Shown: positions 1-7,332 of the stretch, piece by piece
Layout of the letters: each line of letters starts with the position of its first letter
How positions within the stretch are numbered: the first letter of the stretch is position 1
NCBI GenBank assembly: GCA_964392415.1
Contig: CAYMPL010000037.1
Location: 1-19,270 of the forward strand
Length of the DNA stretch: 19,270 nucleotides
Source: CAYJMQ01 sp964392415
GTDB taxonomy: Bacteria > Bdellovibrionota > JACOXK01 > 2-02-FULL-40-11
Reading direction: 5' to 3'
Made by a program: the position numbers and the translations under genes
The notes under the pieces: model-generated
What the model saw: only the letters and a program-made list of their open reading frames with translations
Told to the model about the DNA's origin: nothing
The model's database searches: none

Positions 1-27
1 TTCGATTTTGGTTAAAGGTTCGAACAG

Positions 28-1770
28 ATGGGCTTGTTTATCCAAAAATATAAATCATTTTTTTTATTCATCATTTTGGTTTCGCTCTCGGTTCTTTTCC
101 TCGTGAAGACCGCGTATCATCTTCCAACGACTTTTGAGCCTGAACCGGGCGGGGGGGCGTTCGGTGGAATCCGTCTGCACTATCTGAAGATTTTGAATTT
201 TAATTTCTCGGAAGGGGTTTCAGCCGTGGGCGGAACATCGCATTTGTTGGATAATTTTTGGAAGTCTTCCGCCTATAGTTTTCATGGTTTACTGAGCTAT
301 CTTCATTGGTATGTGTATGTGGGGGTGCTTGATCTTTTCGATGCCCCTATTACGGAGAGCAATCTTTTATTTTGCCAGGCTGTCCTGGTAACACTGGCTG
401 TCTTTATTTTTTCGTTGTCACTCAAACTGATTTTCGGTTCAGGAGTTCTTGCCATTGTATTTCTATTGATGGCATTTCCTCTTTTGTCCCAATATGGCAG
501 GACTTTTTATGTGATGGCGCCGCATCTTTTTTATCTTTCGCTTTTCTTTTATTCTGTCGGACTCTATTTTTGTAAGAAAAAGTCATTTTTATTAAAGATA
601 GGTATTGGATTGAGTCTCTTATTAAATATGGCATCCGGGAACTTAATCCTTTTGCCTGTGTTACTCTTGTTTGTCTGGTGTGTCGCATATCATAAAGAAC
701 AAATCGGTTTACTCTCTTTTATAAAAAAGGGTTTGTTCGATAAACCTTCCCATTTTCTTTTTTTTATTCCCATAATTGTGCCGATATTCCTCCATTTTTA
801 TGTGCATTCCCGCGTCGGTGTCAGTAACCTCGGACTTTTGGGATGGGGATTTCTCAAGCTCGGCTTGGGGCATCAATGGAGCCTCGAAAAGAATTCATGG
901 TTTGATTTTGCTTCAAAGTTTAGTCAATTAAAGACTTATTTTGACATCTATGTGACTAACGATGTTTTTCATTTTTGGGGATCGCTCATTCTTTTGGGGG
1001 GCTATTTTGGGGGTTTTTTCAGGAAGTTTTCATCCCTTCCCATTAAATTATTTGCTGTAATCTATTTTATTTACGTCTGCGGCATTCAAAAGAATCTTTC
1101 GGTATTTCCGTTGCTTCTGATATTGAGTCTGGGGACGACTGAAATCATTTTACTGATTCGTTCAGGCCTCAAGAATCGTTCCTTTCTGTATCGATCTGCA
1201 AGTATGGCTTTGGTTGTTATTTTAATCGTCGCAAATTGGGGAGCGCCGGGTATCCGCTCTACGTTGAAGGCGTTCCAACGTCCCCCTTCCTCTCCTAATG
1301 ATTTAAAAGCGGCCGGCTATCTATTGAGAGAACATATGAAGAAAGAAGATAAAATCGCGAGTTTTCTCTCTAACACCGATAATATTTTAAATGAATTTTA
1401 TTATGGGAAAACCTTTTTTAAAAGTCCTGTGTTTGGAAAGGAAATATACAGCCTCGCCAATGTAAGGGAAGCAACATCTCCTGTGACGCCTGAAGAGGTT
1501 GATCGGGAATTTGCGTTTTATGTCATAGAAAAGGGATTTTTTAAAGACAGGGGACAGAGCGAATTTATGAATGGCCTGATCTCAAAATACAGACTTAAAA
1601 AAATTGCCGATATCGGCGCCAAATTCGAAATATATTCATCGCGATCTGTCCCATTCCAATATATTGATATCCAGGAAGCCAATAGGCTGTTTGATAAAAA
1701 GTATGCCAATTTAAAGAATCTCTTTTATCATCACCATGTGGGGGTTGCCTCAACGTGGGGATTTTATTAG
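28..1770 (+). CDS. Polytopic membrane protein with soluble C-terminal domain (GT-C glycosyltransferase-like topology, function unknown)
   Basis: The 580-residue product starts with a hydrophobic segment (about residues 10-28), followed by a loop with acidic residues and glycines (FEPEPGGGAFGG, about 36-47), then roughly nine to eleven further membrane segments to about residue 405. The last 170 residues look soluble and mixed alpha/beta. A multi-pass body with an acidic first extracytoplasmic loop and a soluble tail is the layout of GT-C (PMT/ArnT-like) glycosyltransferases, but I see no diagnostic motif, so this is inference from topology only. The start codon has only a weak AAAGG upstream and lies 28 bases from the window edge, so an upstream operon partner is possible. 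A strong hairpin follows the stop. Membrane location is well supported; the enzymatic role is not. Confidence 0.8.
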   Translation: MGLFIQKYKSFFLFIILVSLSVLFLVKTAYHLPTTFEPEPGGGAFGGIRLHYLKILNFNFSEGVSAVGGTSHLLDNFWKSSAYSFHGLLSYLHWYVYVGVLDLFDAPITESNLLFCQAVLVTLAVFIFSLSLKLIFGSGVLAIVFLLMAFPLLSQYGRTFYVMAPHLFYLSLFFYSVGLYFCKKKSFLLKIGIGLSLLLNMASGNLILLPVLLLFVWCVAYHKEQIGLLSFIKKGLFDKPSHFLFFIPIIVPIFLHFYVHSRVGVSNLGLLGWGFLKLGLGHQWSLEKNSWFDFASKFSQLKTYFDIYVTNDVFHFWGSLILLGGYFGGFFRKFSSLPIKLFAVIYFIYVCGIQKNLSVFPLLLILSLGTTEIILLIRSGLKNRSFLYRSASMALVVILIVANWGAPGIRSTLKAFQRPPSSPNDLKAAGYLLREHMKKEDKIASFLSNTDNILNEFYYGKTFFKSPVFGKEIYSLANVREATSPVTPEEVDREFAFYVIEKGFFKDRGQSEFMNGLISKYRLKKIADIGAKFEIYSSRSVPFQYIDIQEANRLFDKKYANLKNLFYHHHVGVASTWGFY

Positions 1771-1772
1771 CC

Positions 1773-1803
1773 GCTTGACCATTTTGGAAGAAAATGGTCA
1801 AGC
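1773..1803 (+). terminator. Perfect 13-bp stem-loop after the membrane protein gene
   Basis: GCTTGACCATTTT (1773-1785) and AAAATGGTCAAGC (1791-1803) are exact reverse complements separated by GGAAG. The hairpin begins two bases after the stop codon at 1770 and ends 33 bases before the next start. No T-run follows on the + strand, so it is not a textbook intrinsic terminator. It could be a 3' mRNA stabiliser or a weak or factor-assisted terminator separating the two genes. Confidence 0.5.
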
Positions 1804-1836
1804 AATGCTCCAAACAGAAAAATTGATGAAAAAAAT

Positions 1837-3552
1837 ATGTTTTATCTTTTATTGTCTCTTTTTTTCATATCTTGCAGCGCCGGCGCAAAGGAAATATCTG
1901 AGAGCATCGTTTTAGAGCCTCTTATTGTCGAAGCAAAAAAAAATCGAAAAATAAATCATATTCAAGTTGCCTCTGGCGTGGGTGCAAAGATCATTGATAC
2001 TTCACAAAATGAACTTGGGGTTGAACTCTCTACGCTAGAGAAGTATACGAATATGCGTTCAGCTCTGAGAGATGAAGCATTTTGGATCGACTCTGAGGTT
2101 TTCTCTCGTCCCCAAAAACAATGGAATGGACAAGTGGGAATCGATATTTCAGGAGATCAAAAATTAAAAGGGCGGTTTTTCAAGAGCATTTCGGATCTTT
2201 TTATTCGCGTGGATGGCCGCCTCCACCACGATCATAGAAAATTTCAATACGTCGATAACCACCACACACCCTATTTTCTGGACGATGATGAAAAAAAGAG
2301 CTTCTCGAATCGTAGCGATACTTATGTGGGGAGCTTAAGAGTCGATTACAAAGACTTTTCATCTCTGATTGAAGAGGATCTTCATTCGGAAAATGTTTTT
2401 GCCGGGTCGGAGCTAACGGGCTTTCGTAAGAAAGCTCGTCATGAGTTAACAGCGAGGCTTATCATTGATTCATTTGAGTTTTTGCCTTTTTCGTTTTTTG
2501 AAAATCGTGATTTTCGGTCTTTCGTTGACAAGCCTTACAATAATAAAAGTAAAGACCTTCGATTTGGTCTCGTTTCACGCTATCGTTTACCTTGGCATTC
2601 GATCATCCAGTTCGAGATGTCGCGTGATATATTGACTAGAAATGAAGAGGAAAGCAAAACCCAATCTTTTTCGCGTTACGAGGGGAAGTTAACCCTCGAT
2701 CATCGTTGGGAGACAAACCACTGGTTCGAAACCTCTTCATTGCTAACCTATGGGCTGACCTATGATCTAACTTATGATCAATCTGTTATGACTGATTTTG
2801 CTATCAGGCATTATCAGTCATTAAACCTCGGGGCTGAGATTTCATCAACAAAGCGCTATCCTTTTGGGATCGTTATCAAAGGGCGGAAATACGCAATTCT
2901 TCCAACCCCGATCCAGGCCTTTGGAGATGGCGCTCTTCTACAGGCGGCCCCAGCTCTTAAACCCCACTCTGGAATTCGATATTCTGCAGGTCCCTGGTAT
3001 CAAAGCGAAAGAGCAAGCATTGAATTTCTTTTATTCTCGGAAGAGAGCGAGAACGATTTTTTGATGATTGCAACCTCTCCGTTTTCCGCGCGGACGGTCG
3101 GTGTGGGAGGGGTCTGGAACCGGGGGATTGATGCGAAGGGGTCGGTTTCCTATGGTCCTCTCTCTTGGAAGGGGAATTACGTTTTTCAGATCCCCCTCAA
3201 TGCCTCAAATATCAACTGGCAGCGTGGGAAGAAGGTTCCCGGCCGTCCCAGACATCACTTCGATACGGACATCCAGCTTTTTTTGAAGTCGTATCAACTG
3301 GGGTGTCGTTATCTTTTTCAATCTGGAGAGGGGATCGATTTGGGTGAGAACTGGAAAAAGGGGGATGAGCACGGTTTCGGTCCCTACCTCGGCTACCAAA
3401 AAGAAAATTGGGGGATTCGACTTTTTGCAAAAAATCTGATAGCAGAGGACGGAAATAAGAACCTGGAATTCCAGGGGAGAGCTGGACCTAATTTACTCGA
3501 GCCTGACATTGTCAAGCGGGAGTGGGGGGTCAGCATGGAGGTGCTGTTATGA
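1837..3552 (+). CDS. TonB-dependent receptor-like outer-membrane beta-barrel, plug domain not recognisable
   Basis: The 571-residue product has a hydrophobic leader (about residues 1-17, ending SAGA-KE). A short stretch, SIVLEPLIVEAKK (23-35), looks like a TonB box. From about residue 95 to the end it is a run of alternating polar/hydrophobic strands with aromatic ends, typical of an outer-membrane barrel. Between residues 40 and 95 I cannot find the usual plug landmarks, and the space is too short for a normal plug of about 120 residues. It overlaps the lipoprotein gene by ATGA and lies just upstream of tonB, so TonB-energised uptake is the likely role; the substrate is unknown. The start is doubtful: an ATG at 1826 encodes MKKICF in another frame and would join this frame if the following 7-A run had 8 A. 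No convincing ribosome site precedes either start. Confidence 0.72.
   Translation: MFYLLLSLFFISCSAGAKEISESIVLEPLIVEAKKNRKINHIQVASGVGAKIIDTSQNELGVELSTLEKYTNMRSALRDEAFWIDSEVFSRPQKQWNGQVGIDISGDQKLKGRFFKSISDLFIRVDGRLHHDHRKFQYVDNHHTPYFLDDDEKKSFSNRSDTYVGSLRVDYKDFSSLIEEDLHSENVFAGSELTGFRKKARHELTARLIIDSFEFLPFSFFENRDFRSFVDKPYNNKSKDLRFGLVSRYRLPWHSIIQFEMSRDILTRNEEESKTQSFSRYEGKLTLDHRWETNHWFETSSLLTYGLTYDLTYDQSVMTDFAIRHYQSLNLGAEISSTKRYPFGIVIKGRKYAILPTPIQAFGDGALLQAAPALKPHSGIRYSAGPWYQSERASIEFLLFSEESENDFLMIATSPFSARTVGVGGVWNRGIDAKGSVSYGPLSWKGNYVFQIPLNASNINWQRGKKVPGRPRHHFDTDIQLFLKSYQLGCRYLFQSGEGIDLGENWKKGDEHGFGPYLGYQKENWGIRLFAKNLIAEDGNKNLEFQGRAGPNLLEPDIVKREWGVSMEVLL
3537..3542 (+). promoter_or_regulatory. Ribosome binding site deciding the lipoprotein start
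   Basis: GGAGGT lies six bases before the ATG at 3549, inside the 3' end of the barrel gene. It selects ATG 3549 over the longer in-frame reading from 3522, and it fits translational coupling through the ATGA overlap at 3549-3552. Confidence 0.75.
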
Positions 3553-4691
3553 AATATCATGTCATCCTGAGGGCGCAGCCTGAAGGATCTCGTCTTTTTT
3601 TTCTCTTTTTCATCTTTCTCTTTATCCTTTCTTCCTGTTCTCCTCGTCCCCAGCCGACCTCGATATCTGATAAACCACTCGGGGATGAGGTCGTTGGAAA
3701 ATCGGGAGGAGTTTCTGCCCTCTGGCTCGCAACAACCGATTTTCAAACCGCCGGTCTATTGCGGCGTCTCGATTTAAAAACGGGTGAATTGAAAGATCTT
3801 CTTCCTGTTGGAACAGATGTCCGAATCTTTAGGGATGGCGACAGCCGCTTATTTCTTCTGACATCAATCCAAAATGATTCAATCCATCTTTTAGAATGGG
3901 TCGAAGGGGCCGAAGCAAAGGTTGTTTCGGAGCGAGCGCTCGCCCCGCGGGTCAATCCCCAGGCTGTCACTCGCGATGCGGAAGGGAGAATCTGGCTTGT
4001 GAGTCTCGACTCAAATGAAGTCCAGATTTTTACAGCGAATTTAAAAAATGAAATCGCTACCATCGATTTATCCTTCTTAAAAGATGATGGAGACCCCTAT
4101 GCAGAGCTTTCTTCAATTTTATTTGCGGCTCCCAATCGTATTGTCGTTTCAGCGGCACGCCTTCAGAGAGGAGAGGCATGGCTTCCTTCAGCCGAAAGCC
4201 GGCTTGCCGTCATCGATACAGAGACATTCGGTGTGGTTGCTTCACCATTTGTTGATGTTTCAAATCCCCTCCATCTTTATCTGACCCGGCCTCAAAATAT
4301 TTTAGTCGTTGGATCAGGCGATCTTTCATTGAAGCGCTCTCTTTTTGGGAGATGGCTCAATCTATCGACAGTTTCGCTAACCTCTTCTGATCAGACGACT
4401 CTTTCATCAAGGATTTTGGATAGTAGCCTCTGTGAAGATCAAAAGCTGGCGTTCATTGAATGGATTCCTGAAGAAGAAAAGAGTTGTATCCGGGTTGGCG
4501 AGCAAAAACTCCTTTGTGAGCAGGGGAACGGTGGATTTATCTTTAATAAACTGACCTGTGCCGGCGATCTTCTTTTTGCTTCTTATATCAAAGAAGGGAA
4601 TGCAGAACTTTGGGTCATTCCGCGTGATGGTTCTCAGACGAAACGAATTCCTATGAAGCAACAGATCCAGAGCATGTCGCCTGGACCGTAA
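3549..4691 (+). CDS. Lipoprotein, beta-propeller-like, partner of the TonB-dependent barrel
   Basis: From ATG 3549 the product has 380 residues. Its n-region, MKYHVILRAQPEGSR, is followed by a phenylalanine-rich hydrophobic core and a lipobox LSSC with the lipidated cysteine at residue 30. The mature part is made of repeating short beta units with phrases such as NPQAVTRDAEGRIWLVS and RLAVIDTETF, which resemble YncE/SMP-30-like propeller blades. It sits between the barrel gene (ATGA overlap) and tonB (45-base gap), so it is probably an outer-membrane lipoprotein working with the barrel, perhaps in substrate capture; that role is inferred. The n-region is largely encoded by a copy of a dispersed repeat (3558-3595), which is unusual. 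No catalytic residues are recognisable. Confidence 0.78.
   Translation: MKYHVILRAQPEGSRLFFLFFIFLFILSSCSPRPQPTSISDKPLGDEVVGKSGGVSALWLATTDFQTAGLLRRLDLKTGELKDLLPVGTDVRIFRDGDSRLFLLTSIQNDSIHLLEWVEGAEAKVVSERALAPRVNPQAVTRDAEGRIWLVSLDSNEVQIFTANLKNEIATIDLSFLKDDGDPYAELSSILFAAPNRIVVSAARLQRGEAWLPSAESRLAVIDTETFGVVASPFVDVSNPLHLYLTRPQNILVVGSGDLSLKRSLFGRWLNLSTVSLTSSDQTTLSSRILDSSLCEDQKLAFIEWIPEEEKSCIRVGEQKLLCEQGNGGFIFNKLTCAGDLLFASYIKEGNAELWVIPRDGSQTKRIPMKQQIQSMSPGP
3558..3595 (+). repeat. Dispersed REP-like repeat, copy A, inside a signal-peptide coding region
   Basis: This 38-base stretch begins CATGTCATCCTGAGGGC and ends GAAGGATCTCGTCT. It matches the reverse complement of 11524-11561 at 35 of 38 positions. 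It is read in frame as residues 4-16 of the lipoprotein. The central part (ATCCTGAGGG...CCTGAAGGAT) is an imperfect inverted repeat. Confidence 0.85.
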
Positions 4692-4725
4692 GAACGGCCC
4701 AAGTTTTTTTGTTACCCTCTTTTTT

Positions 4726-4730
4726 GAAGG
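4726..4730 (+). promoter_or_regulatory. Ribosome binding site for tonB GTG start
   Basis: GAAGG sits six bases before the GTG at 4737, supporting this non-ATG start. The reading from there gives an N-terminal membrane anchor, as expected for TonB. Confidence 0.55.
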
Positions 4731-4736
4731 ATTGTC

Positions 4737-5198
4737 GTGAGATATTTGGCGATCTCTCTCCTGATTCATTCCCTTTTTCTTTTTGCTCTCAAAACAATCG
4801 GAGATCTTACCGATTTTAAGGGTTTTGGCGCACCGCGATCGGAAATTCTTTATCTGACATTGGTTTCTCCCGCGGTTTCGACAGAACTTAAAAAGTCCCA
4901 CATCCGCAAGGGCTTTGCGCGACAGAAATTGGCAAAAGAAAAAGCGACTGAAGGAGACTGGCCTCTCTATATGCCACCTCCACCCTATCCAAAACAAGCC
5001 AAAGAAAAAGGATGGGCGGGGGAAGTGATCCTGGAACTTAAAACCGATCAAGCCGGCTATGTCTCGTCTCTCAAGGTTCTTTCAGGGAGTGGTTATCATC
5101 TGCTCGATCAAGAGGCATATAAAGCGGTTAAGGGGTGGCGTCTCGCCCCCGGTCTCTTTGCCCGCGTTCCGATTGTCTTTAGATTAAGGTCATTCTGA
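4737..5198 (+). CDS. tonB: Energy transducer TonB family protein
   Basis: The 153-residue product starts with a single membrane anchor (about residues 3-20). A short basic linker (50-72) follows, then a TonB C-terminal domain from about residue 79 to 150, with PPPPYPKQAKEKGWAGEV, then VLSGSGYHLLDQEAYKAV and a final strand VPIVFRL. This domain transmits proton-motive force from the inner-membrane ExbB-ExbD motor to outer-membrane receptors; ExbB and ExbD are not in the window. The linker is much shorter than the Pro-rich spacer of E. coli TonB, so periplasmic reach may be limited. It closes the barrel-lipoprotein-tonB set. The last residues (RSF) and the stop codon lie in a run of repeat half-units (5186-5233), suggesting the 3' end was remodelled. 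Confidence 0.85.
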   Translation: MRYLAISLLIHSLFLFALKTIGDLTDFKGFGAPRSEILYLTLVSPAVSTELKKSHIRKGFARQKLAKEKATEGDWPLYMPPPPYPKQAKEKGWAGEVILELKTDQAGYVSSLKVLSGSGYHLLDQEAYKAVKGWRLAPGLFARVPIVFRLRSF

Positions 5199-5233
5199 TA
5201 AGGTCATTCCGAGCCATTTGAGATCATTCTGAG
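5186..5233 (+). repeat. Degenerate tandem half-units of the dispersed repeat
   Basis: Three related units are seen: AAGGTCATTCTGAT (5186-5199), AAGGTCATTCCGAG (5200-5213) and GAGATCATTCTGAG (5220-5233). The shared core TCATTCTGAG resembles the left arm of the dispersed element at 3558-3595 (TCATCCTGAG). The first unit contains the stop codon of tonB. Confidence 0.6.
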
Positions 5234-5253
5234 CCTGTGCTACCCTAATTAAA

Positions 5254-5772
5254 ATGAACCTTAAAGAACTCCTGATATCAGTTCGTAACGCCTTACAGAC
5301 TGCCCAAATCGAGCATGCGCTCATCGGCGCCTTTGCTATGGCTCATTATGGAGTTCAGCGAGCCACAGGAGACATTGATTTTCTTATTGATGAAACAGAT
5401 CGAAAAAAAGCTTTAACGGCACTTGAAAAACTGGGTTTTAGAATTTTTCATGAAAGCGACGAAGTTTTTCAGCTGGAGGGTCCGGGAAATGTAGATTTCT
5501 TGCTCGCAAAACGCCAGCTAAGCCGAAAAATGCTGGAGGAAGCTCAGGTCATTGAACCTCTCAACATTAAATGTGTATCGATTGAAGGTCTTATTGGTTT
5601 GAAAATTCAAGCTTATAACAATAATCCCAAACGAGAGCTTAGAGATAAAGCCGATATTTTATCTATGATCGAACAACATCCTAAAATGAACTGGGAGCAG
5701 ATAAAACAATATGCCGATCTCTTTAATGCGTGGGAAGATATTTTGGCCCTAAAACGCAAGGCCGAAAAATGA
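5254..5772 (+). CDS. Nucleotidyltransferase-fold protein (AbiEii/MNT-like)
   Basis: The 172-residue product carries the pattern ALIGAFAMAHYGVQRATGDI (residues 22-41), continuing into DFLI. This is the polymerase-beta-type nucleotidyltransferase signature, with G25 and the metal-binding pair D40 and D42. A third acidic residue, D81, follows in GNVDFLLA. Proteins of this class transfer nucleotides to a protein or RNA, and many act as toxins of toxin-antitoxin or abortive-infection systems; which applies here is inference. It is followed with an ATGA overlap by a 38-residue ORF that may be its partner. There is no clear Shine-Dalgarno before ATG 5254. A weak TTGAGA (5218-5223), 17-base spacer and TACCCT (5241-5246) would give an almost leaderless transcript. 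Confidence 0.75.
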   Translation: MNLKELLISVRNALQTAQIEHALIGAFAMAHYGVQRATGDIDFLIDETDRKKALTALEKLGFRIFHESDEVFQLEGPGNVDFLLAKRQLSRKMLEEAQVIEPLNIKCVSIEGLIGLKIQAYNNNPKRELRDKADILSMIEQHPKMNWEQIKQYADLFNAWEDILALKRKAEK

Positions 5773-5885
5773 GTCCACATAAAATGACATTTGAAGAATA
5801 TTTGGAATTTTTAGTCCAATTCTTTCTGATTTTCTTCCTACAACGCCGAAAGACAATAATAAAAACAGATAAAAACAAGCTATAG
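5769..5885 (+). CDS. Small protein overlapping the nucleotidyltransferase gene
   Basis: The ATG at 5769 overlaps the preceding TGA as ATGA and opens a 38-residue ORF beginning MSPHKMTFEEYLEFLVQFF and ending in a basic tail, RRKTIIKTDKNKL. The coupled start and the acidic-aromatic TFEEYLEFL opening resemble small proteins I associate with nucleotidyltransferase genes of this type, so a partner or antitoxin-like role is possible. The amphipathic first half could form a helix that docks on the nucleotidyltransferase. The evidence is context and composition only, and a chance ORF is not excluded. Confidence 0.45.
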   Translation: MSPHKMTFEEYLEFLVQFFLIFFLQRRKTIIKTDKNKL

Positions 5886-5926
5886 TCACCGCCGCTTTAA
5901 AGAATCGGCCTTACAGAAGGGAGCCT

Positions 5927-5974
5927 ATGCACCGAATTCAAGAATCTCAACTCCTATTTCTTCTCTTCCGATAA
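5927..5974 (+). CDS. Possible 15-residue leader peptide upstream of the YihY-like gene
   Basis: A strong AGAAGGGAG (about 5915-5923) precedes ATG 5927, which opens MHRIQESQLLFLLFR followed by TAA. The stop is eight bases before the start of the downstream membrane protein gene, which has only a weak ribosome site of its own. This arrangement fits translational coupling or a leucine-rich leader. It is too short to judge as a protein. Confidence 0.35.
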   Translation: MHRIQESQLLFLLFR

Positions 5975-5982
5975 GAAGATGA

Positions 5983-7332
5983 ATGAAACCGAAGAGAGCA
6001 TTTCAGGATATTCGCAGCTTTTTTGAAGAAACGATTTGGAATATGGATCAGAAGCTCCCCAAATGGAAGGAGCTCTTCTACTATTTTTTCCGTCTGGGAA
6101 GTCTAGTAACGATCGGAATTGTCAAAAATAGATCCGCTGCCCGGGCAATGGCGCTGTCTTACACAACGCTTCTCTCCCTTGTCCCTCTGCTCGCTGTGAT
6201 GATGGCTTTTTTAAAAGCCTTTGGCGGCATTGATAAAATAACTGCTGCCGTGGAACCATTTATTCTAAAAAATCTGGCGACAGGTTCCGGAGAGATTATC
6301 CAAAAATATCTGGCTCAATTCGCGCAAAATATTCATGCGGGGGCATTGGGGATCGTAGGGATCGGTTTTCTGATTTTGATTGTGGTTGGACTTCTTTCGT
6401 CCATTGAAACGGCATTCAACGATATCTGGGGGGTGCGAACCAAACGCTCGTGGTTCAGGCGTTTTAACGCCTATTGGGCCATGGTTACGATCGGTCCTAT
6501 TTTTATAGCGGTTTCACTCGGTGTGACAGCTTCCCTTCAGTCGTCTCATTTTGTGCGGACATACCTCATAGAACAGGAATGGATCAGCTTTTTTTTCAAA
6601 GCTGCCCCCTATATCATGACGCCTCTTCTTTTTACGATGCTTTACGCCTTTATGCCGAATACGAAAGTTAAATTTCGTTCGGCGCTTCTGGGGGGGATAC
6701 TTGCAGGGGTTCTTTGGGAATTCGCAAAAGTCGGCTATACGATTTATGTGACGCAGGGGGTCGACTATAACAGTGTCTATGGATCGCTCAGTGTGCTTCC
6801 TGTCTTTCTGATCTGGCTCTATCTGACATGGATCATTGTGCTGGTGGGGGCGGAGCTTGCCTTTGCCGATCAACATATTAAGACCTATCGGGAAGAGCGA
6901 ATTTCAGCGCGGGTAAGCAGCGAGTTTAAGGAATTTTTGGCGCTCAATTTTGTCGCCTGTATCTGCGACGCTTATCAACGGGAAAAAGGGGGGGTGACAT
7001 CGCAAAGGCTGACAGAGGTATTTCAGATTCCCATCAGACTGATCAACGATATTCTGTTTAATTTGTGTCAGGCTGGCATCCTTCTTGAAGTTGGCGAAGA
7101 AGAGCACTATTATTGTCCTGCCAAACCGATGGAGAAAGTGACTGTCAAAGATGTTTTATTATCGCTTCGATCGCTGGGTGGAAAACTGCGGTTTGAAGAG
7201 ACGGCGTATACAGAATATATGACCAAGATTGTCCGCGAGGTGGAACAATCGATTGAAAAGGGCGCCGGACAAAAGAATTTTAAAGAAATTGTTTTAGGAC
7301 TTTCCCCCTCTCTTAAAAAATCAAAACTATGA
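5983..7332 (+). CDS. YihY/virulence factor BrkB family membrane protein with C-terminal winged-helix-like domain
   Basis: The 449-residue product shows the YihY/BrkB family pattern: SAARAMALSYTTLLSLVPLL (about residues 51-70), several membrane helices, and near residue 265 VYGSLSVLPVFLIWLYLTWI followed by VLVGAELAFA. After about residue 300 comes a soluble domain with TSQRLTEVFQIPIRLINDIL and a following strand region, which looks like a winged helix-turn-helix. Such C-terminal domains occur in longer YihY proteins. The E. coli protein is shorter (about 290 residues). Its cellular role is not established; the name tRNA-processing 'RNase BN' once used for relatives is a misassignment. An in-frame TGA directly before ATG 5983 fixes the earliest start. 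The gene overlaps uvrC by ATGA, so the two are co-transcribed. Confidence 0.88.
   Translation: MKPKRAFQDIRSFFEETIWNMDQKLPKWKELFYYFFRLGSLVTIGIVKNRSAARAMALSYTTLLSLVPLLAVMMAFLKAFGGIDKITAAVEPFILKNLATGSGEIIQKYLAQFAQNIHAGALGIVGIGFLILIVVGLLSSIETAFNDIWGVRTKRSWFRRFNAYWAMVTIGPIFIAVSLGVTASLQSSHFVRTYLIEQEWISFFFKAAPYIMTPLLFTMLYAFMPNTKVKFRSALLGGILAGVLWEFAKVGYTIYVTQGVDYNSVYGSLSVLPVFLIWLYLTWIIVLVGAELAFADQHIKTYREERISARVSSEFKEFLALNFVACICDAYQREKGGVTSQRLTEVFQIPIRLINDILFNLCQAGILLEVGEEEHYYCPAKPMEKVTVKDVLLSLRSLGGKLRFEETAYTEYMTKIVREVEQSIEKGAGQKNFKEIVLGLSPSLKKSKL

Noticed and set aside
3522..3548. Upstream in-frame extension of the lipoprotein gene
   Set aside because: It would bury the signal peptide behind nine residues and ignores the well spaced GGAGGT and ATGA coupling at 3549.
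4407..5051. 214-codon ORF on the - strand across the lipoprotein and tonB genes
   Set aside because: It lies antisense to two well supported genes, its product is basic and of low likeness to any protein pattern, and it has no ribosome site; a shadow reading.
5979..6026. ATG at 5979 as an alternative start before the YihY gene
   Set aside because: It is in another frame and stops after 15 codons.
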